A DNA stretch of 64,000 nucleotides from Leifsonia xyli subsp. cynodontis DSM 46306 (GCF_000470775.1 NC_022438.1:1178001-1242000); one strand, 5' to 3'; shown: positions 40,585 through 50,298, counted from the first letter of the stretch. Program-made: numbers and translations. The notes: generated by a model not told the origin, from the letters alone.

Positions 40585-41769
40585 ATGACGTCCGCAAGCA
40601 CACCGACGCAGACCACCGCGCCGGCCCCACCGGCGCATCTGCGCGCGCCCGTCCCGGTTCAGACCCGTTCGGAGCGTTTCACCTCCACGGAGGTGGCCGA
40701 CTTCCCCGAGGTCACCGGCCGCGAAGTCATGTGGAAGCACACCCCTGTCGCGCGCCTGACCGAACTGCTCGCCGGCGAGCTCGATGGCGCTCCGTACCTC
40801 TACGACGTGACGACGGCCCCGCGGGTGACCACCGCCTGGATCGGCCGCGACGATGCCCGCATCGGCGCCGCCGGCGCTCCGGAGGACCGCGCCTCGGCCA
40901 CCGCCTGGACCGGCTTCGAGCGGGCGCTGCTCGTCTCGATCGCCGGGGACGACGCCAAGGAGGTCACCCTCACCCGGTCGGCCCTCGGCGGCGCGGCGCG
41001 CGCCGCGCACACCGTCGTGGAGGTCGCCGACGGCGCCCGTGCCACGCTCATCCTGCAGAACAGCGGTCCCGCGCACCTCAGTGAGAACGTCGAGTTCCTC
41101 GTCGGGAAGGACGCCGACCTCACCGTCGTGTCCGTCCAGGAGTGGGACGCCGATGCGCTTCACCTGGCCGCGCACTTCGCTGAGCTCGCGGAGGGCGGGC
41201 GTCTCAAACACGTCGCCGTCACGCTCGGCGGCAGCGTCGTCCGGCTGAACCCATCGGCGCACCTCGCCGGCGCTCGTTCGGAGGCTGAGCTCCTCGGCGC
41301 GTACTTCGCCGACGCGAGCCAGCACCTCGAGCAGCAGGTGTACGTCCACCACGACGGCGCGGAGACCCGCAGCCGGGTCACCTACAAGGGCGCGCTGCAG
41401 GGGGAGGGCGCACGCACGGTCTGGATCGGCGACGTGCTGATCGGCCCGAAAGCGGTCGGCACTGACACGTACGAGCAGAACCGGAACCTCGTCCTGACGG
41501 ACGGCGCCCGCGCCGACTCCATCCCGAACCTGGAGATCGAGACCGGCGACATCGTCGGCGCCGGGCACGCCAGCGCCACCGGGCGCTTCGACGACGAGCA
41601 GCTGTTCTATCTGCAGTCCCGCGGCATTCCGGAGGAGGAGGCGCGCCGCCTGGTCGTGCGCGGGTTCCTCTTCGAGATCGTGCAGCAGATCGGCTCGCCC
41701 GCGCTGCAGGAGCGTCTGCAGACCGCGATCGAAGCCGAGCTCGCCCTCTCCGTCACGGCGGCGAGCTGA
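40585..41769 (+). CDS. sufD: Fe-S cluster assembly protein SufD
   Basis: A 394-residue SufB-like partner subunit. The C-terminal beta-helix end DEQLFYLQSRGIPEEEARRL is typical of SufD. The start ATG 40585 is chosen because a GAAAGGAAATG ribosome region precedes it and the sequence before it belongs to sufB in another frame. The last base of its stop codon is shared with the ATG of the Rieske gene. Confidence 0.94.
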   Translation: MTSASTPTQTTAPAPPAHLRAPVPVQTRSERFTSTEVADFPEVTGREVMWKHTPVARLTELLAGELDGAPYLYDVTTAPRVTTAWIGRDDARIGAAGAPEDRASATAWTGFERALLVSIAGDDAKEVTLTRSALGGAARAAHTVVEVADGARATLILQNSGPAHLSENVEFLVGKDADLTVVSVQEWDADALHLAAHFAELAEGGRLKHVAVTLGGSVVRLNPSAHLAGARSEAELLGAYFADASQHLEQQVYVHHDGAETRSRVTYKGALQGEGARTVWIGDVLIGPKAVGTDTYEQNRNLVLTDGARADSIPNLEIETGDIVGAGHASATGRFDDEQLFYLQSRGIPEEEARRLVVRGFLFEIVQQIGSPALQERLQTAIEAELALSVTAAS

Positions 41770-42098
41770 TGGCCGGCACCCGCGTGCTCCCGGCGGCGGA
41801 GCTGGTCGAGAACCAGCCGACGCGGGTGGTGGTGGACGGCGTCCCCATCGCACTCGTCAAGGACTCCGCCGGCGACATCCACGCCATCGGCGACACCTGC
41901 ACGCACGGCGAGATCTCGCTGTCCGAAGGCTTCGTCGAAGGCGAGACGCTCGAGTGCTGGGCCCACGGGTCCCCGTTCTCGCTGATCACCGGCAAACCCC
42001 TCAACCTCCCGGCGTACGAGCCGGTCCCTGTCTTCCCGGTCGAGGTCATCGACGGAGACGTCTACATCGACCCGACCATCACGAAAGAGATCCAGTAA
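41769..42098 (+). CDS. Rieske-type ferredoxin (Suf-associated)
   Basis: A 109-residue small Rieske 2Fe-2S protein of the type found inside actinobacterial suf operons. The cluster ligands are visible as GDTCTHGEISLS (Cys-x-His) and ECWAHGSPFSL (Cys-x2-His). It may carry electrons for cluster assembly, but that is inference from context. It overlaps sufD by one base. Confidence 0.9.
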   Translation: MAGTRVLPAAELVENQPTRVVVDGVPIALVKDSAGDIHAIGDTCTHGEISLSEGFVEGETLECWAHGSPFSLITGKPLNLPAYEPVPVFPVEVIDGDVYIDPTITKEIQ

Positions 42099-42100
42099 GC

Positions 42101-42895
<795 letters not shown>

Positions 42896-42904
42896 GCTGA
42901 TCGT

Positions 42905-43234
42905 ATGCCCAGCACGCTGAGCCCGGCGCTCTTCGACCAGGTCGAGGAGACGCTCAAGAATGTCATGGACCCCGAGCTCGGGATCAACGTGGTCGACCTC
43001 GGCCTGATCTACGATCTGGGCTGGGACGACGAGAACAACGCGCTCATCATCTCCATGACGCTGACCAGTGCCGGCTGCCCGCTCACCGATGTGCTCGAGG
43101 AGCAGACCGCCGAGAGCCTCGACGGTATCGTCGAAGCCTTCCGTATCAACTGGGTGTGGATGCCCCCCTGGGGTCCCGAGCGCATCACCGACGACGGCCG
43201 CGACATGATGCGCGCCCTCGGCTTCGCGATCTGA
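42905..43234 (+). CDS. sufT: SufT-type Fe-S maturation factor (DUF59/MIP18)
   Basis: A 109-residue MIP18-family protein used in Fe-S protein maturation. Core motifs are VMDPELGINVVDLGLIYDL and MTLTSAGCPLTD, with the conserved cysteine. In M. tuberculosis the order is sufB-D-C-S-U-T; here sufS and sufU are missing between sufC and sufT. A hairpin follows 13 bases after the stop. Confidence 0.92.
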   Translation: MPSTLSPALFDQVEETLKNVMDPELGINVVDLGLIYDLGWDDENNALIISMTLTSAGCPLTDVLEEQTAESLDGIVEAFRINWVWMPPWGPERITDDGRDMMRALGFAI

Positions 43235-43247
43235 CCACCACCTTTCC

Positions 43248-43317
43248 AGCCATCCGTTCCTCGCTTCTTCCGGCTCGCTCCCGGCGTTTCGCCTGAAAAA
43301 GCGAGGAACGGATGGCT
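43248..43317 (+). terminator. Hairpin after sufT
   Basis: A perfect 19-bp stem (AGCCATCCGTTCCTCGCTT at 43248-43266 and its complement at 43299-43317) with a 32-base loop. The position suggests termination of the suf operon. The long loop and lack of a T run are unusual. The arm core CCGTTCCT recalls the CCGTTTCCT repeats at 37.7 kb. Confidence 0.6.
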
Positions 43318-43341
43318 GCTTCACGAACGAATGGATGAACT

Positions 43342-44940
43342 GTGCTGAGTGTGCAGGGGCTTGAGCTGCGTGTGGGGGCGCGATTGCTGATGGAGGACGT
43401 CAGCTTCCGCGTCGCCGCGGGCGACAAGATCGGGCTCGTCGGGCGCAACGGCGCCGGGAAGACGACCCTGACCAAAGTGCTCGCCGGCGATCTGCTGCCG
43501 ACCGCCGGCTCCGTCGACCGCAGCGGCGAGCTGGGCTACCTGCCGCAGGACCCGCGTTCGGGGAACCTGGACGATCTCGCCCGCACGCGCATCCTGGACG
43601 CCCGCGGGCTCGGCTCCATCGTGCTCGGGATGCAGCAGGCGACGCTCGACATGGCCAGCGAGGAGACCGCCGTGTCGACCGCCGCGATGAAGACGTACGG
43701 CCGACTGGAGGAGCGCTTCCACATGCTCGGCGGCTATGCGGCAGAGGCGGAGGCAGCCTCCATCGCCAGCAACCTCAACCTGCCCGACCGCATCCTGGAT
43801 CAGCCGCTGAAGACGCTGTCGGGCGGACAGCGGCGGCGCATCGAGCTGGCGCGCATCCTGTTCTCCGATGCCCGCACAATGATCCTCGACGAGCCGACCA
43901 ACCACCTCGATGCCGACTCCATCGTCTGGCTGCGGGAGTTTCTGAAGGGCTACTCCGGCGGGTTCATCGTCATCTCGCACGATGTGGATCTGGTGGGGGA
44001 GACCGTCAATCGCGTCTTCTACCTGGATGCGAACCGGCAGGTCATCGACATCTACAACATGGGCTGGAAGAACTATCAGCGCCAGCGCGCGGCCGACGAG
44101 GAACGCCGCAAGAAGGAGCGCGCGAACGCGGAGAAGAAGGCGAGCGCCCTCCAGTCGCAGGCCGCCAGGTTCGGCGCGAAGGCCACGAAGGCCGCCGCCG
44201 CGCACCAGATGGTCGCGCGGGCTGAGAAGCTGCTGGCCGGACTCGATGAGGTCCGCCAGACGGACCGGGTGGCGAAACTGCGTTTCCCCACCCCGGCCCC
44301 GTGCGGCAAGACACCGCTGCAAGCCAGCGACCTGTCGAAGAGCTACGGCTCGCTGGAGATCTTCACCGCGGTGGACCTCGCGATCGACCGCGGTTCGAAG
44401 GTCGTGGTGCTCGGCCTCAACGGCGCTGGGAAGACGACCCTGCTTCGGATGCTCGCCGGCGTCGACAAGCCCGACACCGGCTCGATCGAGCCCGGTCACG
44501 GGCTCCGCATCGGCTACTACGCCCAGGAGCACGAGACCATCGACGTCGAGCGCAGTGTGCTTCAGAACATGGTGTCGTCCTCACCGGCGCTCACCGAGAC
44601 CGAGGTGCGGAAGGTTCTCGGATCGTTCCTCTTCACCGGGGACGACGCGCACAAACGGGCCGGGGTGCTCTCGGGCGGGGAGAAGACCCGTCTCGCGCTG
44701 GCGATGATCGTGGTCTCGGGGGCGAACGTCCTGCTGCTGGACGAACCGACCAACAACCTCGACCCGGCCAGCCGTGACGAGATCCTGGATGCGCTCGCGC
44801 ACTACGAGGGCGCGGTGATCCTGGTCAGCCACGATGAAGGGGCGGTGGAGGCGCTAAACCCGGAGCGGGTGCTGATCCTGCCGGACGGCGTCGAGGATCA
44901 TTGGAACAAGGACTACTTAGAGCTCATTTCTCTGGCGTAG
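43342..44940 (+). CDS. ABC-F family ATPase
   Basis: A 532-residue soluble protein with two ABC domains and no membrane part, typical of ABC-F proteins that act on the ribosome (translation factors or antibiotic protection). Walker A motifs are GRNGAGKTTL and GLNGAGKTTL; signatures are LSGGQRRRIELAR and LSGGEKTRLALA. A charged linker (RQRAADEERRKKERANAEKK) lies between them. It resembles the housekeeping EttA/Uup-like group in actinobacteria; which function applies cannot be told. It reads from a GTG. Confidence 0.9.
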   Translation: MLSVQGLELRVGARLLMEDVSFRVAAGDKIGLVGRNGAGKTTLTKVLAGDLLPTAGSVDRSGELGYLPQDPRSGNLDDLARTRILDARGLGSIVLGMQQATLDMASEETAVSTAAMKTYGRLEERFHMLGGYAAEAEAASIASNLNLPDRILDQPLKTLSGGQRRRIELARILFSDARTMILDEPTNHLDADSIVWLREFLKGYSGGFIVISHDVDLVGETVNRVFYLDANRQVIDIYNMGWKNYQRQRAADEERRKKERANAEKKASALQSQAARFGAKATKAAAAHQMVARAEKLLAGLDEVRQTDRVAKLRFPTPAPCGKTPLQASDLSKSYGSLEIFTAVDLAIDRGSKVVVLGLNGAGKTTLLRMLAGVDKPDTGSIEPGHGLRIGYYAQEHETIDVERSVLQNMVSSSPALTETEVRKVLGSFLFTGDDAHKRAGVLSGGEKTRLALAMIVVSGANVLLLDEPTNNLDPASRDEILDALAHYEGAVILVSHDEGAVEALNPERVLILPDGVEDHWNKDYLELISLA

Positions 44941-44954
44941 CCGCCGGGTGGCCC

Positions 44955-45824
44955 CTACGGCGCCGCGTCGAGCAGCTCGTCCTCGACATCCGCGTCGCTG
45001 CGCCTCGCGCGCCGCTTCCGCTCGCGTTCGGCCGCCCGGGCACGTTCCGCCGGGTCGTGCTCGTTGCGTTTGCGGTATTCGGCGCGCAGTGCGTACCCCA
45101 GACCGAAGAACCCGATCAGGGCGAAGATGATCCACTGGATCATGTACGACCAGTGCAGACCTTCGTCGCGGGTCGGCGGGGCGGTGACCGTCGGAGCCGG
45201 TGAGTCGGTGGGCTGCGGGCGCTGTGAGTCGAGGAGCCCGTAAGCCCCGGTGTAGACATCCGCGTCGCCGAGCTTCTGCCGCACGACCGAGAGCTGGATG
45301 GTGCCCACCTGCATTCCGGTGGCGGTGCGTCCGGGGATGGCGGGCTCGCTGGCTTTCAGACGTGTGACCACGGTCACCGTGCCCGACGGCGCGGCGGGCA
45401 CCCGGTCGGGGTCGTCGGTGCTGGCGCCGGTCGGGACCCAGCCACGGTCGACGATGAACAGCGCCCCGTCGGCGGTGCGCAGCGGCGTGAGCACCTCGAA
45501 ACCGGGGCTGCCGTTGAACGGGCGGTTGCGGACCAGGAGTTCCTTGTCCTTCTCGTAGACGCCCGTCACCGTCACCCGTCTCCATTCCTGCCGGGGCGAG
45601 TAGGCGTCGAGGGAGGGCAGTGCGTCCGTGAGAGCAGTGGGCTCGGAGTCGAAGTTCGCCGCGATGAGCGCATTCGCCGTCGCGGCCTCCTTGCTGCGTG
45701 CGAGCTGCCAGGTGGAGAGGAAACCGCAAGCGATCGCGAAGAGGACGGCGAACGCGATGTAGCCCAGCCAGCGCCGCGAGAATGCGAACCGCCAGCCGGA
45801 CTGCTCCGCGGGCTCCCGGGTCAC
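44955..45824 (-). CDS. SURF1 family cytochrome oxidase assembly protein
   Basis: A 289-residue membrane protein of the SURF1 family, which helps insert heme A into cytochrome c oxidase. The N-terminal helix (WLGYIAFAVLFAIACGFLSTWQLAR) and C-terminal helix (WSYMIQWIIFALIGFFGLGYA) flank an extracellular domain with FIVDRGWVP and RPFNGSPGFEVLTPL. The C-terminal tail is highly charged. GTG 45824 overlaps the stop of the small gene upstream (GTGA). It ends 15 bases after the convergent ABC-F gene. Confidence 0.9.
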   Translation of the reverse strand: MTREPAEQSGWRFAFSRRWLGYIAFAVLFAIACGFLSTWQLARSKEAATANALIAANFDSEPTALTDALPSLDAYSPRQEWRRVTVTGVYEKDKELLVRNRPFNGSPGFEVLTPLRTADGALFIVDRGWVPTGASTDDPDRVPAAPSGTVTVVTRLKASEPAIPGRTATGMQVGTIQLSVVRQKLGDADVYTGAYGLLDSQRPQPTDSPAPTVTAPPTRDEGLHWSYMIQWIIFALIGFFGLGYALRAEYRKRNEHDPAERARAAERERKRRARRSDADVEDELLDAAP

Positions 45825-46057
45825 GCCCCGCTCCTCTCCGGTTCTCCGCCAGCGGTGAGCGCGACGACGGCGAGCGGGAAGCCGCGCGCCGCTAGGAACT
45901 CGCGCAGGAAGCCGATGTGCTCGGCGCACGCCAGCCACACCTTCACCCGCTCAGCGGTGTGGATCGCCGGGTTCCTCCACTCGATCCGCCACGACGCCCG
46001 TTCGCCGCAGCCGGCGCGCGAACAGCTCATCGGCTCCGGTTCGCCCTGTCCGATCAC
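45821..46057 (-). CDS. Small zinc-site protein, coupled to SURF1
   Basis: A 78-residue protein with a Cys-x4-Cys (Cys12, Cys17; CSRAGC) and a Cys-x2-His (Cys44, His47; CAEH), a likely single metal site. Between them is a conserved-looking segment WRIEWRNPAIH. I do not know a function for this protein. Its GTG at 46057 overlaps the DUF3099 stop (GTGA) behind a GGAGGAG ribosome site, and its stop overlaps the SURF1 start, so all three are translationally coupled. An internal ATG at 46030 is a less likely start. Confidence 0.75.
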   Translation of the reverse strand: MIGQGEPEPMSCSRAGCGERASWRIEWRNPAIHTAERVKVWLACAEHIGFLREFLAARGFPLAVVALTAGGEPERSGA

Positions 46058-46359
46058 TGCTCCTCCCGCCGTTCGCTGCGCGGCCCGGTGGGCGGGGGCG
46101 CCACCGGCAGGATAGCGCCAGGACGCTGCACGTCCCCCTTGCGCGGGTCCGCCGACACGGTCGCGAGCACGACCGCGAAGTACGGCAGGAAGATCGCGCC
46201 GAGGATCGGCACGGCGGCCCACCAGCCCGGTGCGAGGACGGCGGCGAACACGCAGACGATGCGGACCCCCATAGCCACCGTATACTTGATCATCCGGTGC
46301 TTTCGTTCCTCGTCTGGCGCGACGGGGAGGTTCGTGAGGGCGGGGCGTGTCGGCTTCAT
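46054..46359 (-). CDS. DUF3099 family membrane protein
   Basis: A 101-residue actinobacterial protein with two membrane segments (MIKYTVAMGVRIVCVFAAVLA and WWAAVPILGAIFLPYFAVVLA) and a charged, Pro-rich cytosolic tail. The function is unknown. It is the first gene of the DUF3099 / zinc-site / SURF1 cassette, which points to a role near the cytochrome oxidase, but this is inference. It is divergent from fabG. Confidence 0.85.
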   Translation of the reverse strand: MKPTRPALTNLPVAPDEERKHRMIKYTVAMGVRIVCVFAAVLAPGWWAAVPILGAIFLPYFAVVLATVSADPRKGDVQRPGAILPVAPPPTGPRSERREEQ

Positions 46360-46437
46360 GGGCGTTCACTCCAGCGTACGTCCATTCGCCGGGAGAGGCC
46401 CGACCGGGGCCGATATTCATCGAAAGGACCCGCATCT

Positions 46438-47148
46438 ATGATCATCCCACGCACTGTCCTCGTCACCGGCGGCAACCGCGGCATAGGCTACGCCATCGCG
46501 GAGGAGTTCGTCGCGCAGGGGCACCGCGTCGCGGTCACCGCTCGCTCGGGCGAAGGCCCCGCCGGTTCGCTGACGGTGCGCGCCGATGTGACGGACAGCG
46601 TGGCCGTGGACGCCGCGTTCGCCGAGGTCGAGGAGAAGCTCGGCCCGGTGGAGGTCATCATCGCGAACGCGGGGATCACCCGCGACACCCTCCTCATGCG
46701 GATGTCGGACGAGGACTTCGACAGCGTGGTCGACACGAACCTCGGCGGCGCGTTCCGGGTGGTGAAGCGCGCCTCCAAGGGGATGCTGAAGGCCCGCTGG
46801 GGCCGCGTCGTGCTCATCTCCAGCGTGGTCGGTCTGTACGGCTCCGCCGGTCAGGTGAACTACGCCGCCAGCAAGGCAGGCCTCGTCGGCATGGCCCGTT
46901 CGCTCACGCGCGAGCTCGGAGCCCGCGGGATCACCGCAAACGTCGTCGCCCCCGGTTTCATCGAGACCGATATGACCGCCGAGCTGCCCGAAGCGCAGCA
47001 GGCTGAGTACAAGCGGAGCATCCCGGCCGGCCGGTTCGCGTCGCCGAAGGAGGTCGCTCGCGTGGTGGCCTGGATCGCCGGAGACGACGCGGCTTATGTC
47101 TCCGGCACGGTCATCCCCGTGGATGGCGGCCTGGGCATGGGCCACTAG
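46438..47148 (+). CDS. fabG: 3-oxoacyl-ACP reductase FabG
   Basis: A 236-residue short-chain dehydrogenase. NADP-binding motif TGGNRGIG, structural NAG (IIANAGI), catalytic Ser in ISSVVGLYG and the YAASK pair are all present, and the C-terminal VIPVDGGLGMGH is complete. It resembles FabG1 of mycolate-type or ordinary fatty acid synthesis. An AAAGGA ribosome site precedes ATG 46438. Its stop codon TAG lies inside the target duplication of an IS481 element, so the protein is unaffected but the downstream sequence has been replaced. Confidence 0.92.
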   Translation: MIIPRTVLVTGGNRGIGYAIAEEFVAQGHRVAVTARSGEGPAGSLTVRADVTDSVAVDAAFAEVEEKLGPVEVIIANAGITRDTLLMRMSDEDFDSVVDTNLGGAFRVVKRASKGMLKARWGRVVLISSVVGLYGSAGQVNYAASKAGLVGMARSLTRELGARGITANVVAPGFIETDMTAELPEAQQAEYKRSIPAGRFASPKEVARVVAWIAGDDAAYVSGTVIPVDGGLGMGH

Positions 47149-47149
47149 C
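47144..47149 (+). repeat. Target-site duplication, left copy (ACTAGC)
   Basis: This hexamer repeats at 48234-48239 on the other side of the IS481 element. It includes the fabG stop codon TAG. Confidence 0.85.
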
Positions 47150-48233
47150 TGTACTCGGCCATGACGTTGGTGACACTTCGGGGCTTGTGACGTAGCGAGA
47201 CCTCCTGGCTTGATGGAGCTGTCTAGTTCTTCATCAATTCGGAGCTCTCGTGCTCCACGCTAATGCCCGTTTGACGACCCATGGAAGGGCTCTGCTGGTC
47301 CGCCGAGTGATCTTCGAGGGTCGTCCCGTCGCCCACGTCGCCAAAGAACTCGGCGTCTCACGGCAATGCGCTCATCGGTGGGTGCGCCGGTTTCGGGTGG
47401 AGGGCGTGGCCGGTCTTGCTGACCGGTCGAGTAGCCCAAAACACTCGCCGACGAAGACGACGCCGGCTCGGGAGGCGCTCGTGCTTGAGGCACGGACGCG
47501 GCTGCAATTCGGTCCCGCGAGGCTCGCGCTTGAGACCGGTGTCCCCGCCCGGACCATCTCCCGGGTCCTGGTGCGACACCAGATCCCCCCGTTGGCTTGG
47601 CTGGATCCAGTGACCGGCGCATCGATTAGAGCGTCTCGGTCGACAACGAATCGCTATGAACGCGAGAAACCGGGCGAGCTGATCCATGTCGATGTGAAGA
47701 AACTCGGCCGTATCCCCGATGGCGGCGGATGGCGCCTGATCGGCCGTGATGCCGCCTCGACCGCATCGGCTCGAAACAATCGGCTCGGTTTCGACTACGT
47801 CCACGCCGCCGTCGATGACCACACCCGTCTCGCCTATGTTGAGATCCACCCCGACGAGAAGGGGGCCACCGCGGCCGGATTCTTGACCCGTGCTGCCGCC
47901 TACTTCAAACGGCACGGCATCGAGACGATCGAGCGAGTCATCTCCGACAACGCATACGCCTATCGGAAATCAGCCGCGTTCCCGGCCGCCGTTGCGGCGC
48001 TCGGAGCGAAGCAGAAGTTCATCAAGCCGCACTGCACCTGGCAGAACGGCAAAGTCGAACGCTTCAACCGGACCCTTGCAACGGAATGGGCTTACCGGCA
48101 ACCCTTCAACTCGAACCAGGCCCGCCACGAAGCTCTTGCGCCCTGGATCGAGCACTACAACACTGGTCGCATCCACTCGAGCCACGGGCTCACACCCGCA
48201 GCCCGAGTGTCACCAACGTGACGGCTCAATACA
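47150..48233 (+). mobile_element. IS481-family insertion sequence (1084 bp)
   Basis: The ends are imperfect inverted repeats: 47150-47177 and 48206-48233 match at 23 of 28 bases, each starting TGTA. A perfect 6-bp duplication flanks it. One intact transposase gene fills it in the same direction as fabG. Intact gene and clean duplication suggest a recent insertion. Confidence 0.92.
47250..48221 (+). CDS. IS481-family transposase
   Basis: A 323-residue DDE transposase. The N-terminal helix-turn-helix reads VAKELGVSRQCAHRWVRRF. The catalytic residues are the Asp in LIHVDVKKLG, the Asp in RVISDNAYAY and the Glu in NGKVERFNRTL. The C-terminal tail HYNTGRIHSSHGLTPAARV is the usual end for this family. 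It reads from a GTG, and its stop falls in the right inverted repeat. It looks fully functional. Confidence 0.92.
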   Translation: MLHANARLTTHGRALLVRRVIFEGRPVAHVAKELGVSRQCAHRWVRRFRVEGVAGLADRSSSPKHSPTKTTPAREALVLEARTRLQFGPARLALETGVPARTISRVLVRHQIPPLAWLDPVTGASIRASRSTTNRYEREKPGELIHVDVKKLGRIPDGGGWRLIGRDAASTASARNNRLGFDYVHAAVDDHTRLAYVEIHPDEKGATAAGFLTRAAAYFKRHGIETIERVISDNAYAYRKSAAFPAAVAALGAKQKFIKPHCTWQNGKVERFNRTLATEWAYRQPFNSNQARHEALAPWIEHYNTGRIHSSHGLTPAARVSPT

Positions 48234-48239
48234 ACTAGC
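48234..48239 (+). repeat. Target-site duplication, right copy (ACTAGC)
   Basis: Identical to 47144-47149. Confidence 0.85.
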
Positions 48240-48280
48240 CGCTCCCCCTGCCCACTTCCCTTCTCCGCACAATCCCCTCT

Positions 48281-48333
48281 CCGGAAAGGGAGGAGATGTG
48301 GGGATGGTGGGGTGGGATCTCCTCCGTTTCCGG
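48281..48333. terminator. CTCCTCCGTTT-family hairpin before serB end
   Basis: The arms 48281-48297 (CCGGAAAGGGAGGAGAT) and 48317-48333 pair over 17 bases with one mismatch around a 19-base G-rich loop. It lies between the fabG/IS481 unit and the convergent serB, which ends at 48363. It shares its arm sequence with the repeats at 37.7 and 63.9 kb. Confidence 0.6.
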
Positions 48334-48362
48334 TGGGGGAGGGGCGGGGCGGGAGACAGGGG

Positions 48363-49061
48363 TCAGCCGCGGAGGCCGAGGAGGGGGAGGACCTGGGCGA
48401 GGTCCTGGTGCTGGATGACGAGGTCGGCCTCGGCCCGGACGCGGGGTTTGGCGTTGAAAGCGATGGCGAGCCCGGCTTCGCCCATCATGCGGAGGTCGTT
48501 GGCGCCGTCGCCGATCGCGATGGTCTGGCGGAGGGGGATGCCGGCGTCCGCGGCCCAGTGCCGCAGGGCTCGGGCCTTGGCCTCGGCGTCCACCACCGGT
48601 CCCTCGACCTCGCCGGTGAGGACGCCGTCGGCGACGCGGAGGCGGTTGGCCCGCCAGTGGTCGAGGCCGAGGCGTTCACCGAGGGGGTCGAGCACCTCGT
48701 TGAACCCGCCGGAGACGACGGCGACCCGGCCCCCGGCGGCCCGGACGCCCGCGATGAGCTCGGGGACGCCGTCCGTCACCTGGATACGATCGCCCACCCG
48801 CTCGAAGACCTCGACGGGAAGGCCCGCCAGGGTGTACACGCGCTCGCGCAGGCTCTCCTCGAAGTCGAGTTCGCCCCGCATGGCGCGCTCGGTGATCTCG
48901 GCCACGTCGCTCCGCGCCCCGGCCTCTTCGGCCAGAAGCTCGATCACCTCGTCGTGGAGGAGGGTCGAGTCCGCGTCGAGGACGACGAGGAAGCGGGCGT
49001 GCCGGTGGTGGATGGTGCTGTTCTCGCTCGCCAAATGCTCTTTCCTGTTAGGGAACGACAT
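48363..49061 (-). CDS. serB: Phosphoserine phosphatase
   Basis: A 232-residue HAD-family phosphatase for the last step of serine synthesis. The nucleophile motif is [20 protein letters not shown], motif II is [15 protein letters not shown], and motif III/IV is [22 protein letters not shown] region. The N-terminal ACT domain of some SerB proteins is not present; this is the short form. Its first 14 bases overlap the end of glgC on the same strand. Confidence 0.92.
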   Translation of the reverse strand: MSFPNRKEHLASENSTIHHRHARFLVVLDADSTLLHDEVIELLAEEAGARSDVAEITERAMRGELDFEESLRERVYTLAGLPVEVFERVGDRIQVTDGVPELIAGVRAAGGRVAVVSGGFNEVLDPLGERLGLDHWRANRLRVADGVLTGEVEGPVVDAEAKARALRHWAADAGIPLRQTIAIGDGANDLRMMGEAGLAIAFNAKPRVRAEADLVIQHQDLAQVLPLLGLRG

Positions 49062-50292
49062 GCACTCCCTTGCCGACGACGGTGATTCCGGACTCGGTGA
49101 CGGTGAAGCCGCGCGCGCGGTCCCTGTCGGGGTCCACGCCGATGCTCGCTCCCGCCGTCACGACGACGTCCTTGTCCAGGATGGCACGTCCGACGAACGC
49201 GTTCGGCTCGATGAGGGCGCGCTCGAACACGACCGAGTCGATGACTTTGGCCCCGGAGTCCACGGTGGCCCACGGGCCGAGCACGCTGCGCTCGAGGTGC
49301 GCGCCGGAGATGACCGACCCGAGCGAGACGATGGAGTCGATGGTCGTGCCGAGCGCGCCGCGTCCGTCGCGCACGATCTTGGCGGGCGGGGAGTTGAGCA
49401 CCTGGCTGAAGGTCGGCCACTGGCGGTTGTACAGGTTGAACACCGGGAGCGTGGAGATGAGGTCCTGGTGCGCTTCGAAGAACGAGTCGATCGTCCCGAC
49501 ATCCCGCCAGTAGTAGCGGTCGCGGTCGGTGGAGCCGGGCACGTCGTTGTTGGTGAAGTCGTAGACGCCGGCCTCGCCACGGGCCACGAAGTCCGGGATG
49601 ATGTCGCCGCCCATATCGTGATTCGAGTCGGGACGGTCGGCGTCGCGCCGGACGGCCGCGATGAGCGCGTCGGCGGTGAAAACGTAATTGCCCATGGAGG
49701 CGAGCACCTCGCCGGGGGAGTCCGGGAGGGCGACCGGGTCGGACGGCTTCTCGCGGAAGGCGGCGATGCGCTCCGGGCTGGCCGGGTCCACCTCGATGAC
49801 CCCGAACTGGTCGGCGAGGGAGACCGGCTGGCGGATGGCGGCGACGGTGACGGCGGAGCCGGAGTCGAGGTGAGACCGGATCATCTGGCCGAAGTCCATC
49901 CGGTAGACGTGGTCGGCGCCGACCACGACGACGATGTCCGGCTTCTCGTCGCGAAGCAGGTTGAGGCTCTGCAGGATGGCGTCGGCCGATCCGGAGAACC
50001 AGCGCTTTCCGAGGCGCTGCTGGGCGGGGACGGAGGCGATGTAGGAGTTCAGCATCCCGTCGGGCCGCCAGGTCTGCGAGATGTGGCGGTCGAGGCTGTG
50101 CGATTTGTACTGGGTGAGGACGACGATCTGGCGCAGCTGCGAGTTGATGAGGTTCGAGAGCGCGAAGTCGATCAGGCGGTATTGCCCGCCGAACGGAACC
50201 GCCGGTTTCGCCCGGTCTGTGGTGAGCGGCATCAGCCGCTTGCCTTCGCCACCCGCGAGGACGATTCCGAAGATCTTGTTGCCTGCTCCCAT
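49048..50292 (-). CDS. glgC: Glucose-1-phosphate adenylyltransferase
   Basis: A 414-residue enzyme making ADP-glucose. The nucleotidyl motif is [22 protein letters not shown], followed by [15 protein letters not shown], and the C-terminal left-handed beta-helix is present. ATG 50292 has a -10 hexamer six bases upstream, so the message is probably leaderless. It is divergent from the ADP-glucose-using enzyme glgA with a 45-bp gap. Confidence 0.95.
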   Translation of the reverse strand: MGAGNKIFGIVLAGGEGKRLMPLTTDRAKPAVPFGGQYRLIDFALSNLINSQLRQIVVLTQYKSHSLDRHISQTWRPDGMLNSYIASVPAQQRLGKRWFSGSADAILQSLNLLRDEKPDIVVVVGADHVYRMDFGQMIRSHLDSGSAVTVAAIRQPVSLADQFGVIEVDPASPERIAAFREKPSDPVALPDSPGEVLASMGNYVFTADALIAAVRRDADRPDSNHDMGGDIIPDFVARGEAGVYDFTNNDVPGSTDRDRYYWRDVGTIDSFFEAHQDLISTLPVFNLYNRQWPTFSQVLNSPPAKIVRDGRGALGTTIDSIVSLGSVISGAHLERSVLGPWATVDSGAKVIDSVVFERALIEPNAFVGRAILDKDVVVTAGASIGVDPDRDRARGFTVTESGITVVGKGVHVVP

Positions 50293-50298
50293 TCCACC

